Of a DNA stretch of 64,000 nucleotides, positions 53,726 through 62,350 are shown piece by piece. Source of the stretch: Pirellulimonas nuda. GTDB taxonomy: Bacteria; Planctomycetota; Planctomycetia; Pirellulales; Lacipirellulaceae. Numbering within the stretch: position 1 is the first letter of the stretch; each line of letters opens with the position of its first letter. The notes beneath the pieces were generated by a model that saw only the letters and a list, made by a program, of their open reading frames with translations, was not told the DNA's origin and ran no database searches. The translations under genes and the position numbers were made by a program. The stretch lies in the NCBI RefSeq assembly GCF_007750855.1, contig NZ_CP036291.1:6050905-6114904 (forward strand). The letters run 5' to 3'.

Positions 53726-54970
53726 TCATTCCTCCGGCAGCGTCTTCTCCGGGTCGGCCTGCGTCCACAGCACGATCGCCAGCGCGTTCATCGCCGCCGC
53801 TAGGTAGAAGAACGGCAGCGTTGAGCCGGTCCATTCCTTCAGGTACGGGAAGGCCAGCGAGGTGACGAACGCCCCGATGTTGCCCGCCATGTTCATCGTC
53901 CCCGACACCAGGCCGGCGTGGCGGTGGCCGATGTCGACGCAGAACGTCCAACTGGGTGCCAGCGTCATGTCCGCGCCGAAGATCGCCAGCGTCAGCCAGG
54001 CGACCGACTCCTGCGCCGTATCGGCGCTGGAGAGCCCCAGCATGCCCGCGGCCGCCAGCAGGAAGCCGATGGACGCCGGCAGCGCCCTGGACCAACGCCG
54101 CCAGCCGCGGCGGTAGAGGGCGTCGATCATGGCGCCGGCGGTCAGGCTGCCGAAGAAGCCGCCGATAAACGGCGCCATCAGCAGCAGGCCCGCCTCCGAG
54201 GGGTTCAGGTCGTAGGTCCGCTTCAGGTAGGGGTACATCCACGACAGGCCGAAGAAGAACGTGAAGTTCGAGCAGAAGTATTGGGCGCACATCAGCCACA
54301 TCTCTTTGGAGCGCCACATGGCGCCCGGCGCCAGCCGCCCCGTGGCGGTGGGGGGGCGTTGGCGGCCCGCCTCGATGTAGGCCCGCTCTGCCTCGCCCAC
54401 GCCTCGGTGGCTGGCGGGGTCGTCGCGGAACAACAGGAACCAGACGACCGCAAACACCAGGCCGATAACCATCCAGATCTGGAAGGTGTTCCGCCAGCCG
54501 TACTGCTCGATCATCCAGGCGATCACAAAGAAGGCCACCGCGGCGCCGAACCGCGATCCGGCGAAGTTGATCCCCTGCACCAGCCCCCGTTCCTTGACGG
54601 GGATCCACGAGTACACGGCCCGCGACATGCCGGGGAAGGCGCCCGCCTCGGCGGCGCCGAACAAGAACCGCACCACGACCAGCGACCACAGGCCGATCGT
54701 CCAGCCGGTGGCGCCGGTCAGGAGCGACCAGCCGGCCACCACGCCGGTGATCAGCAGCCGGGGCCCGAACCGGTCCGCGAGCCAGCCCGAGGGCGCCTGC
54801 AGCAGGGCGTACCCCAGCGAGAACGCCGACAGCGCCAGCCCGAACTGGGTGTCGGAGAGGCCAAACTCGGTCGAGATCGGCCCCGCGGCCGCCGAGATGC
54901 AGGCGCGGTCGACGTACAGCAGCACCGAGATCAAGAAGGTGCCGCAAACCAGCAAATAGCGTATGGGCAT
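53726..54970 (-). CDS. MFS transporter (sugar acid / anion:cation type)
   Basis: 414 residues from ATG 54970, chosen because the longer upstream frame adds a non-hydrophobic leader. About twelve TM segments are visible. The MFS loop 2-3 signature appears as GWLADRFGPRLLITG, and RFLFGAAEAGAFPGMSRAVYSWIP is characteristic of the phthalate/glucarate/galactonate (ACS) subfamily. The neighbouring GH30-type glycosidase is convergent, so uptake of sugar-acid products is a reasonable guess; substrate is inference. The gene starts 225 bp from a possible small ORF on the other strand. Confidence 0.9.
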   Translation of the reverse strand: MPIRYLLVCGTFLISVLLYVDRACISAAAGPISTEFGLSDTQFGLALSAFSLGYALLQAPSGWLADRFGPRLLITGVVAGWSLLTGATGWTIGLWSLVVVRFLFGAAEAGAFPGMSRAVYSWIPVKERGLVQGINFAGSRFGAAVAFFVIAWMIEQYGWRNTFQIWMVIGLVFAVVWFLLFRDDPASHRGVGEAERAYIEAGRQRPPTATGRLAPGAMWRSKEMWLMCAQYFCSNFTFFFGLSWMYPYLKRTYDLNPSEAGLLLMAPFIGGFFGSLTAGAMIDALYRRGWRRWSRALPASIGFLLAAAGMLGLSSADTAQESVAWLTLAIFGADMTLAPSWTFCVDIGHRHAGLVSGTMNMAGNIGAFVTSLAFPYLKEWTGSTLPFFYLAAAMNALAIVLWTQADPEKTLPEE

Positions 54971-55529
54971 AGTTGGCGTGACGGGTCGGATGAGGAAAGA
55001 GGAGCAGACGAGCGGCCGGCCAAAGACACGGCTGGGTCCTAGGATGGCGCAGCGGGCTGGCGATGACAAGGCAAGAAGCCGCCAAGAGACGCGTCCGGGG
55101 GCGCCGCCTAGACACGTGGCCAAGCGGATTTTTCCTATTCTCTGAGAATCCGGAATTGCTCGCCGGCCCCCGAGGCGATATTGTTTCTTCTGCTATGACT
55201 ACCTGCCTGTCGATCACCGCGCCCCGCCCCCGCCGCCTAGGCGTGCTGCTGTGCGTGCGTACGTGGATCGACCTGGCCCAGCTCCACCTGCAAGCCGCTC
55301 GCCGCTACCAGAACTGGCGCGGCCGGCTCCGTCGTTGAGCGCCGCGGTGCGTCGCCCCCGTCCGCCGGCCTAAGCCCTCGGCGGCCCCTCTTTCGGCCAC
55401 GCCCCGCCTACCCGGCTTCTTCTGCACGCCAAGCGTCCGTCGTCCCCCCGGGGGGGCGCGGCCGCCCACGGACCATCCCCCTAATCGACGACGGCGCAGC
55501 CCGCCGCTTCCAGCCCAAGGACCACGACT
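54971..55529. other. Gap between MFS transporter and DUF3326 gene
   Basis: Over 500 bases, of which only the possible small ORF at 55195-55338 might be coding. It also holds the 13-bp palindrome ATTCTCTGAGAAT at about 55137-55149, which could be an operator for the MFS gene or the downstream gene. Nothing else recognised. Confidence 0.4.
55195..55338 (+). CDS. Possible small protein (47 residues), function unknown
   Basis: ATG 55195 to TGA 55338 encodes MTTCLSITAPRPRRLGVLLC and on to NWRGRLRR, a small basic peptide with a short hydrophobic core. Upstream is an AT-richer stretch (GATATTGTTTCTTC) that could be a promoter. No homologue or motif known. GC-rich DNA easily produces such frames, so confidence is low. 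Confidence 0.25.
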   Translation: MTTCLSITAPRPRRLGVLLCVRTWIDLAQLHLQAARRYQNWRGRLRR

Positions 55530-56930
55530 TTGAAGATCAGCCAGCACCAGATCGCCTTCCGCCGCTTCCTGAACGAAAACGCCCCGCTAGAGAGCCTGCG
55601 CTCGGCCGTTGAGGCCCACTGCGGCGTCGGGTCGCAGGCGGTGCGCGTCGCCATGATGGGGCGCGACCGGCGCGGGCACGTGGTTGAGATGGAGACCGTC
55701 GAGGGCGCCACGCGCCCGATGGCCAGCGTGTTCGACTACCGCCAACGCGCGACCGAACGCACCGCCGCCTTCAACGCGGTGATGCTCATCCCCACCGGTT
55801 CGGACTGCTTGATCGGCGGCCACGCGGGAGACGCCACCCCATCGGCGCGGCTGCTGGCCTCGGTGTGCGACAACCTAGTGCTGCACCCCAACGTGGTGAA
55901 CGCGTCGGACATCAACGAGCAGACCGACAACATGCTGTACGCCGAGGGGAGCCTGATCACCCGTCTGATGATGGGGACGATCGGGCTGCGCAAGGTCCGT
56001 CAGAACCGGCTGCTGCTGGTGACCGAGGACCGCCCCGAGGCGCCCGACGTGGTCGATCAGACGATCAACTGCGCCGAGGGCGCCCGCGCCACGCTGGGGG
56101 TCGACATCCGCGAGGTGGTGGTGCTGGAAGAGGGACTCAGCATGCGGACCGGCTTCAGCGAGTCGGGCCGCGTGACCGGCGCCATCGATCGTCTGGCGCA
56201 CCTGGTAGACGTGCTGGAGCGCAAGGCGGGCGAGTACGACGCGGTGGCCCTGGCGACCAAGATCACCCCCCACATGGACTCGGTGGCGCTGCACCACGCC
56301 TACTTCGCCGGCGGGGGCGCCAACCCCTGGGGCGGGGTCGAGGCGGTGCTGACCCACACCCTGAGCGGCCTGCTGAACGTGCCGACCGCGCACGCCCCCA
56401 CCATGAGCAGCGAGGCGCTCAAGACGCAGAGCTGGGGCGTCGTGGAGCCGCGCAAGGCGGCGGAGATCATCTCTACCACCTACCTGTTCTGCGTGCTCAA
56501 GGGGCTGCACCGGGCGCCGCGGGTGGTCACGCAGGTCGACGGGGCGTTCGACCCCTCGGTGGTGTCGGCCGAGGACATCAGCGCCCTGGTGATCCCCGAC
56601 GGCTGCGTGGGGCTCCCCACCCTGGCCGCCTGCCAGCAGGGGGTGCCGGTGATCGCGGTCCGCGGCAACAAGAACATGATGAAGAACGACCTGACCCAAC
56701 TGCCGTTCGAGGCGGGGCAGCTCATCTTCGTCGAGAACTACCTGGAGGCCGCCGGCATGCTGGCCGCCCTCAAGGCGGGCGTGGCCCGCGACGCCCTGGC
56801 CCGCCCGATGAGCCCGCTACGGGTCAGCCGAGTCGGCAAGGTCGCCCCGGCGGCGGCGGCAGATAAGCTCAATGGCCACGCGACCAGCGTGAAGAATGGC
56901 CACACGAACGGCCATGCGCTCAAGGCGTAG
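55530..56930 (+). CDS. DUF3326-domain protein
   Basis: 466 residues from TTG 55530, the first start in the frame. DUF3326 proteins occur in cyanobacteria, plants and planctomycetes and have no established function. Recognisable conserved segments are MLIPTGSDCLIGGHAGDATP, DNLVLHPNVVNASDINEQTDN, GLRKVRQNRLLLV, HHAYFAGGGANPWGGVEAVL and TLAACQQGVPVIAVRGNKN. The last ~35 residues are Ala/Asn/His-rich (NGHATSVKNGHTNGHALKA) and probably disordered. No signal peptide. A perfect 28-bp inverted repeat begins 3 bp after the stop and the next gene starts 4 bp after that repeat ends. Confidence 0.85.
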   Translation: MKISQHQIAFRRFLNENAPLESLRSAVEAHCGVGSQAVRVAMMGRDRRGHVVEMETVEGATRPMASVFDYRQRATERTAAFNAVMLIPTGSDCLIGGHAGDATPSARLLASVCDNLVLHPNVVNASDINEQTDNMLYAEGSLITRLMMGTIGLRKVRQNRLLLVTEDRPEAPDVVDQTINCAEGARATLGVDIREVVVLEEGLSMRTGFSESGRVTGAIDRLAHLVDVLERKAGEYDAVALATKITPHMDSVALHHAYFAGGGANPWGGVEAVLTHTLSGLLNVPTAHAPTMSSEALKTQSWGVVEPRKAAEIISTTYLFCVLKGLHRAPRVVTQVDGAFDPSVVSAEDISALVIPDGCVGLPTLAACQQGVPVIAVRGNKNMMKNDLTQLPFEAGQLIFVENYLEAAGMLAALKAGVARDALARPMSPLRVSRVGKVAPAAAADKLNGHATSVKNGHTNGHALKA

Positions 56931-56932
56931 CG

Positions 56933-57003
56933 GTGTAGGGTGCACGTAGTGCACCAATGCCAACCGAACCCAGCCGCATTGGTGCACTACGTGCACCCTA
57001 CAC
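56933..57003. repeat. Perfect 28-bp inverted repeat filling the gap between two genes
   Basis: Arms 56933-56960 and 56976-57003 are exact reverse complements, containing GTGTAGGGTGCACGTAGTGC and GCACTACGTGCACCCTACAC, with a 15-nt loop. They start 3 bp after the DUF3326 stop and end 3 bp before the GTG start of the decarboxylase. A partial copy is at 29391-29411. Confidence 0.93.
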
Positions 57004-57006
57004 GCC

Positions 57007-58464
57007 GTGCCCGCTCCGATCGTCGATACGCTCGCCGCCTACGCCCGCGCGGGATACTTCCCGTTCCACACCCCGGGACACAAGTACGGGCCGTTCGCGC
57101 CGCAGAGTTTGCGCGCCGTGTTAGGGGACGCGGCTTGGGGGCTCGACCTGCCGTCGATGACGGCGACCGATAGCCTGTTGCACCCCACACGGTGTATCGC
57201 GGACGCCGAGCGCCTCGCGGCCCAGTTGTTCGGGGCGGCCGACACGTACTTCCTGGCTGGGGGGAGCACGCAGGCCGTGGCGGGGATGCTGCTGGCCGCG
57301 GTCCCCCCAGGGGGCGTGGTGCTGCTGCCGCGGAACGTCCACCGCTCGGTGGTGGGGGGGCTGGTGCTGTCGGGCGCACGGCCGCGGTTCTTGCGGCACG
57401 ACGTGCTGGCCGAGTCGGGCGCGTTGGGCGTGAGCGAGGCGTCGCTACGCGCGGGGCTGGACGCCCATCCCGATGCGGCCGCGGTGCTGCTGACGCGCCC
57501 CAGCTACTACGGGCTGGCGGTCGACCTAGAACCGGCCCGCCGGCTCACACGCGAGCGGGGCGTCAAGCTGTTGGTGGACGAGGCGCACGGCGCCCACCTG
57601 CGGTTCTGTCCCAACAGCGAGGGGCGACCGACCGCGGCGCTCGACTACGGCGCCGACCTGGTCGCCCAGAGCTGGCACAAGACGCTCGGCGCCCTCGGGG
57701 GCGCCGCGGTGCTGCACCGCGGCCAGGGCTCTGCCGTGCCCGCCGCACGTGTGCGCGCCACGCTGAACCTGCTGCACTCCACCAGCGCCAGCCTGCTGCT
57801 GCTGGCGTCGCTGGACGCCGCTCGGCTGACCCTCGCCGAGCAGGGCGAGGCGTTGTTCGCCGACGCGGTCGCACAGGCCCGCCGGCTGGCCGAGCGCATC
57901 AACCAGCTACCCGGGCTGCGGGTGCTGGCGGCAGGAGAGCACCCGGAGCTGGCCCGGCATCAGATCGACCCGCTGCGGATGACGATCAACGTCGCCGGCG
58001 CGGGGTGGACCGGGTACGAGGCAGAGCTGCTGCTACGCTCGGACGCCTACCGCATCGAGGACGAGATGAGCGACCCGTTCAGCATCGTGCTGGTGCTGGG
58101 CCCGGGCGACCCCGAAGAGGCCCGCCAGCGGCTGCTGGCGGGGCTGGCCCACATCGCTGAGAACCCGAAGCCGGTGCGCGACGGCGAGGCGTTCACCGCG
58201 GACATGCTGCAGCCCCCGCTCCCGCCACAGGCGGCAACGCCCCGCGAGGCGGCGCTGGCCGAGCAAGAAACCGTGAGCTTCCCAGCGGCCGTGGGGCGGA
58301 CGTGCGCAGAGACGATCGCCTTCTACCCCCCCGGCATCCCGCTGGTGATGCCGGGCGAGACGATCACCGCGCCGCTGGTGAGCATCGCCCAGCGGCTGCT
58401 GAGCGCGGGGGCGTACCCCCACGCGCTCGACAGCAGCCTGCAAACGGTGTCGGTCGTCGCCTAG
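57007..58464 (+). CDS. PLP-dependent Orn/Lys/Arg decarboxylase-family enzyme
   Basis: 485 residues from GTG 57007. The fold I PLP enzyme of the arginine/lysine/ornithine decarboxylase family (Gram-positive SpeA type) is recognised by FPFHTPGHKYG near the start, DSLLHPTRCIADAERLAAQLFG, FLAGGSTQAVAGMLLA, the Asp in LLVDEAHGAHLRF, the PLP-Lys in AQSWHKTLGAL, and the C-terminal FYPPGIPLVMPGE. It would make a polyamine precursor such as agmatine or cadaverine. The substrate is not determined by motifs. Only 76 bp separate it from the DUF3326 gene, and that gap is filled by the inverted repeat. Confidence 0.92.
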   Translation: MPAPIVDTLAAYARAGYFPFHTPGHKYGPFAPQSLRAVLGDAAWGLDLPSMTATDSLLHPTRCIADAERLAAQLFGAADTYFLAGGSTQAVAGMLLAAVPPGGVVLLPRNVHRSVVGGLVLSGARPRFLRHDVLAESGALGVSEASLRAGLDAHPDAAAVLLTRPSYYGLAVDLEPARRLTRERGVKLLVDEAHGAHLRFCPNSEGRPTAALDYGADLVAQSWHKTLGALGGAAVLHRGQGSAVPAARVRATLNLLHSTSASLLLLASLDAARLTLAEQGEALFADAVAQARRLAERINQLPGLRVLAAGEHPELARHQIDPLRMTINVAGAGWTGYEAELLLRSDAYRIEDEMSDPFSIVLVLGPGDPEEARQRLLAGLAHIAENPKPVRDGEAFTADMLQPPLPPQAATPREAALAEQETVSFPAAVGRTCAETIAFYPPGIPLVMPGETITAPLVSIAQRLLSAGAYPHALDSSLQTVSVVA

Positions 58465-58467
58465 GTT

Positions 58468-59418
58468 CTACCGCTTGCGGCGCAGCGTCCCCGCGGCGGC
58501 GGCTACGCCCAGCAGCAGCACCCACGCGGCCGGCTCGGGCACGGCGGCGCCGCTAACAGCGAGCTGCGTGCCGCTTGTGGCGCTGGCGCTCATTACGGGC
58601 AGCGAGTACACGTAATTGTTCGTGAGCGTCACGCCGCCGGCGGCCGAAACCGAGGTCATTAGGCCGACTTCTGTACCGTTTTCCGACGCGGCGTCGATGA
58701 TCGAGTCGAGGTAGTCTTGCATCTCGGTGTTGAACTCTTGGTACCCCTCCAGCTTGCCGGCCAGGGCCATCTGCGGCTCCAGCAGCCGATCGCGGATGCT
58801 CAGCACCCGGTTCTCGGCCAGACCTAGGGCCGCCTCGACGTGGGCCGCGGCGTTGCCGGGCAGGTTGAGGGCGCCGATCTTGTTCACCAGGTCGTCAAAG
58901 CGGCTGATCGACCGGTTGAGCGCGTCGGCGGGGCGGCCGAGGGCGTCGATCGACAGCTCGACCCCATTGAGGAAGATATCGTGCTTGCTAATGAGGTGCT
59001 CGACGCCGCTGACCACGGCGGTGTACTCGGGGCTCTCGAAGAAGTCGGAGATGTTGGCCAGCCCGTCGTCGTAGTCCATCTGAAGACCGCTGAAATCGGT
59101 CTCAAACTTCCCTTGGACCGAATCCGCGATCTGGCAAGCGTCTAACGGGTGAGTGATCACCGGGATCGGGAACGTCGGGATGTGGACGGTGGGGATCGTG
59201 TAGCTGGGGATATTGAACGTCGGGATCGTAAACGAAGGAATCGTGTACGACGGTAGATTCGCGACTTTGCTGCGCGCCTCATCCACGCGGGCCTGCACCT
59301 TGGCGAGCGCGTCGTGCACCTTTTGCGAGAAGTTGAACTGGCTAAGGTCGATCGCCTCGACGCGCACCGGCAGAGCGACCAGACAAATCAACACGAGAAG
59401 GGCGGGCAACGTGCGCAT
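58468..59418 (-). CDS. PEP-CTERM-type exported protein with IP-rich pentapeptide repeats
   Basis: 316 residues from ATG 59418. Signal peptide at about 1-22 (ends VRVEA). Residues 57-91 form seven consecutive 5-residue units of the type xxxIP (SYTIP, SFTIP, TFNIP, SYTIP, TVHIP, TFPIP, VITHP). The middle of the protein is helical. The C-terminus has VPEPAAWVLLLG, a TM-like stretch and RRKR, the PEP-CTERM sorting signal processed by exosortase. Probably cell-surface or matrix protein. Its stop is 3 bp from the stop of the decarboxylase gene on the other strand. Confidence 0.82.
   Translation of the reverse strand: MRTLPALLVLICLVALPVRVEAIDLSQFNFSQKVHDALAKVQARVDEARSKVANLPSYTIPSFTIPTFNIPSYTIPTVHIPTFPIPVITHPLDACQIADSVQGKFETDFSGLQMDYDDGLANISDFFESPEYTAVVSGVEHLISKHDIFLNGVELSIDALGRPADALNRSISRFDDLVNKIGALNLPGNAAAHVEAALGLAENRVLSIRDRLLEPQMALAGKLEGYQEFNTEMQDYLDSIIDAASENGTEVGLMTSVSAAGGVTLTNNYVYSLPVMSASATSGTQLAVSGAAVPEPAAWVLLLGVAAAAGTLRRKR
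59146..59250 (-). repeat. 15-bp tandem repeats encoding IP-rich pentapeptides
   Basis: Seven 15-bp units coding xxxIP are seen on the minus strand (59146-59250), with third-base and second-position variation. They correspond to residues 57-91 of the PEP-CTERM protein. Confidence 0.85.
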
Positions 59419-59505
59419 TTCAAACGCTCCTAGATACAGGAAAAAAGCGAATCTCCCGCAGATTCTAAGGCCCTGCTAGGAACCAGTAAAGCACCCGCGT
59501 TTGCC

Positions 59506-60858
59506 CTATTTGCCCAGCCATCCAGATTTTCGAGCGATTGCGGACAGACACAACCCGACGCCGGCAAGCCACAACGCAGAGGGTTCGGGGACCGAGGCGG
59601 GGCCGACGGGGGCCGGCGACGCCGGGGCGTCACGCCACACGGTGTAGTCGGCGGCGTTGACCTGGCCGTCGCCGTTGCCGTCTGCCCCCAGGCCCGCTGG
59701 AGACAGGTTGCCGTAGCTGGCGCGCCAGGCGTCCAGGTCGCGGGCGTCCACGGCGCCGTCGCCGTTGTAGTCGCCCGGGGTGGTTGGCGTGGGCGCGGTC
59801 GCTACAAACGAGACGACGCTCAGCGTGCTAAATGGGTCGCCGCCGCTGCTGTCGTCGACCACACCCAACAGCACCCACGAGCCATCGGCCAACTGCGGCC
59901 CAAGCGTGAGCCCCTCCAGGTTCTGGCCGCTCGACCCGTTGACCGTCCCTGACCACAGCAGCGTCTTCGTGACCGGCGCGTAGGCGTTGCCGATCAGCCC
60001 CGACGCGGGGAGCCCAGTGCCGACGTCGGTCGCCGTAGAAGCGTCGACCAGGTAGAGGCGGTGCCGATAGCTCACCGACAGCGTCGCCGCGAACGACCGC
60101 TCCATCGCCACCAGGGCGCCGTCCGGCAAGACCACCAGGTCGGAGAGGCCGGCTTGGGGCTGGCCGAACAGGGGCGCCGCATGGATCGCGTCGAGCGGGT
60201 AGGCGTACTGCTGCGCCGGGGCGTACGTGGCGCCCGATCGGTCGTAGCGCAGCAGCCGCACCACCGACCCGGCCGACGTGGTCGTCGCGGGGCCGTCGGC
60301 CGTGAGGGCGTCTTCGTTGGCGGTCCACAGCGCCCCGCCGCCGGGCGACGCGGCCAGCGATTCGAAGCCGCGGTTGCCGCGCCGGGTTGCGAACACCGCC
60401 GGGGTCGACAGCGACTGGACCTCGGCGCCGGTCGTCAGGTCGTACGCGCGCACGGCCGGGGTCCCTTCTTCGCTGAGATACACGCGGTCCGGGGCGCCGG
60501 GCACGAGCGCTACGCCCTCGAAGTCGCGGTTGACGCCCAGCGTGAGCGTCGCCGCCGCTGCCGCGGACGTGATGGCGCCCGTGGCAGAGAACGTCACGTC
60601 GAGGCTGGTCAGCACGCCGGCGCCGTCGGAGACGGCCAGGAAGCGGTGCGCGCCCCCCTGGGTCGGCCCGGCGTAGGCCACGCCGCTCAGCTCGCTGACG
60701 CCGACAAACGCGCCCGGGTCGATGCCGTGGATGCCGCTCAGAGTTACCGTCCAAGGCGCCCCGTCGGCCGACCCGAGCAGCGACGCCCCCAGCGCGGCCA
60801 GTGCGACCAAGCACGCGCGGGATGGGGCGAGCAGCCCCCTGGCGGATCGATCAACCAA
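59506..60858 (-). CDS. Exported esterase-like (phytase-fold) protein with dockerin-type segment and PEP-CTERM
   Basis: 450 residues from TTG 60858 (GGA 6 bp upstream); an overlapping ATG in another frame gives an unrelated peptide. Signal peptide at about 13-33. Residues about 35-345 match the beta-propeller 'esterase-like activity of phytase' family: ISGVELSGVAYAG-like ELSGVAYAG, NRDFEGVAL, GNRGFESLA, LSDLVVLPDGALVAMER. A dockerin-type calcium-binding pair follows (GDYNGDGAVDARDLDAWRAS and GNGDGQVNAADYTVWRD). The end is the PEP-CTERM signal (VPEPSALWLAGVGLCL). Probably a secreted phosphoesterase-like protein held in the envelope or matrix. Activity is inference. Confidence 0.88.
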   Translation of the reverse strand: MVDRSARGLLAPSRACLVALAALGASLLGSADGAPWTVTLSGIHGIDPGAFVGVSELSGVAYAGPTQGGAHRFLAVSDGAGVLTSLDVTFSATGAITSAAAAATLTLGVNRDFEGVALVPGAPDRVYLSEEGTPAVRAYDLTTGAEVQSLSTPAVFATRRGNRGFESLAASPGGGALWTANEDALTADGPATTTSAGSVVRLLRYDRSGATYAPAQQYAYPLDAIHAAPLFGQPQAGLSDLVVLPDGALVAMERSFAATLSVSYRHRLYLVDASTATDVGTGLPASGLIGNAYAPVTKTLLWSGTVNGSSGQNLEGLTLGPQLADGSWVLLGVVDDSSGGDPFSTLSVVSFVATAPTPTTPGDYNGDGAVDARDLDAWRASYGNLSPAGLGADGNGDGQVNAADYTVWRDAPASPAPVGPASVPEPSALWLAGVGLCLSAIARKSGWLGK

Positions 60859-60940
60859 CGTGATTCCATTTTGACGGGGCGAGGCGACGCTCCATCATCG
60901 GCTGCCACGGGGGACCATTCAACCACGCACCCGCCATCCC

Positions 60941-61023
60941 GCGAGCCGGGTCGTCCCCGACCCCGGCGCGTCTGAGTAGAGCCTGGATTGCGACGCGCCG
61001 GGGTCGGGAACGACCCGGCTCGC
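60941..61023. repeat. 32-bp inverted repeat, one mismatch
   Basis: Arm 60941-60972 (GCGAGCCGGGTCGTCCCCGA and on to CGCGTC) and arm 60992-61023 pair over 32 bp with one mismatch and a 19-nt loop. Related shorter sequences occur near 27462-27482 and 28430-28452 (GACGCCCCGGCTC). It lies in the 267-bp gap where both flanking genes start, so a pure terminator role is unlikely. Confidence 0.88.
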
Positions 61024-61125
61024 AACGGGAGAGTTCCGCTTCTGCGGGTCGATCGGGTCGTGCCGCCTCCCGCCCGTTCTGCATGACCTAGGCTTGCGAG
61101 ACCCCAAACCGCGAGCCCCCGCGCC

Positions 61126-62280
61126 ATGACCGCTATCCCCTGGACGCCCCCCCAACCGCTGCCCCCGGCGATCGCCAGGCCGCGCGTGCGCGTGCTGCAC
61201 GTGATCAACGGCGAGCACTACGCCGGCGCCGAGCGCGTTCAGGACCTGCTCGCCCTGCGGCTGCCGGAGCAGGGCTTCGACGTCGGCTTTGTGAGCCTCA
61301 AGGCGGGCCGCTTCGGCGACGTGCGGCGTTCGACCGAGGCGCCCCTGACCGAACTGGCCATGCGCTCGCGCTGGGACCTGAGCGTCGCCCGCGACATCGA
61401 GCGGGCCGTTTACGAAGGGGACTACCAGATCATTCACGCCCACACGCCGCGGGCGGCGCTGGTGGCGTCGCTGGCGGCGCGTCGCACCGCGACCCCGCTG
61501 GTGTACCACGTCCACAGCCCCACCAGCCGCGACTCGACGCGGCGTGTGCAGAACTGGATCAACACGCGTATCGAGCGCTACAGCGTGGCGGACGCCAAGC
61601 GAGCGATCGTCGTCTCGCCGACGCTGGTCGACTACGCACGCTCGATGGGGGTCCCCGCCGACCGGATCGCCTGTGTGCTCAACGGCGTGCCGGCCGCGCA
61701 GCGCGCGGCGCCCCGCTTGCCGCCGACCGGCCGCTGGACGATCGGCATGGTCGCCCTGTTCCGCCCGCGCAAGGGCGCCGAGACGATGCTGGCCGCGCTG
61801 GCCGGGCTCCGGCGGCAGGGCTGCGACGCACGCCTGCGGATGGTCGGGCCGTTCGAGACCCCGGCCTACGAAGAGAAGCTGTTGGCCCTGGCAGCGGAAC
61901 TGGAGCTGACCGGCGTGGTCGACTGGACCGGCTTCACCGACCGGGTGGATCGTGAACTCGCGTCGATCGACCTGCTGGCGCTCCCCAGCCTGTTCGGCGA
62001 GGGGCTGCCGATGGTGGTGCTCGAGGCCATGGCCGCGGGGCTGCCGATCGTCGCCACCCGTTGCGAAGGGGTCTGCGAGGCGGTGTCCGACGGCCGCACG
62101 GGGCTGCTGGTCGAGCCGGGCGACCCGGCGGCGCTGGCCGCGGCGATCAGCCGCATCACCTCCCGCGAGCTCAGCTACGCGGCGCTCAGCGCCGCGGCGA
62201 TCGCCCGGCACGCGGAGCGGTTCTCCGATGTCGCGATGGCGCAGCAGGTAGCGGAAGTCTACCGCGAGATCCTCGGATAG
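61126..62280 (+). CDS. GT4-family glycosyltransferase
   Basis: 384 residues from ATG 61126. GT-B fold, GT4 family: N-terminal VLHVINGEHYAGAERVQDLL with the conserved GGAE-like start, IIHAHTPRAAL, SPTLVDYARSMGVPADRIACVLNGV in the linker, C-terminal nucleotide-binding motif LPSLFGEGLPMVVLEAMAAGLPIVATRCEGVCE (EX7E type). It is cytoplasmic or membrane-associated and transfers a sugar from NDP-sugar, probably in surface polysaccharide or lipid glycan synthesis. Substrate unknown. Divergent from the esterase-like gene. Confidence 0.93.
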   Translation: MTAIPWTPPQPLPPAIARPRVRVLHVINGEHYAGAERVQDLLALRLPEQGFDVGFVSLKAGRFGDVRRSTEAPLTELAMRSRWDLSVARDIERAVYEGDYQIIHAHTPRAALVASLAARRTATPLVYHVHSPTSRDSTRRVQNWINTRIERYSVADAKRAIVVSPTLVDYARSMGVPADRIACVLNGVPAAQRAAPRLPPTGRWTIGMVALFRPRKGAETMLAALAGLRRQGCDARLRMVGPFETPAYEEKLLALAAELELTGVVDWTGFTDRVDRELASIDLLALPSLFGEGLPMVVLEAMAAGLPIVATRCEGVCEAVSDGRTGLLVEPGDPAALAAAISRITSRELSYAALSAAAIARHAERFSDVAMAQQVAEVYREILG

Positions 62281-62350
62281 CCGCCGGTGCGTAAGCCGGC
62301 GGCGATTAGGCGCTAGCGCGTATCGTTGGGGCTGCTTCGGGTGGCGCTGG

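Noticed and set aside
60919-62211. 430-residue frame antisense to the GT4 gene
   Set aside because: Composition is Arg/Gln/His-rich without family; the GT4 frame has all motifs.
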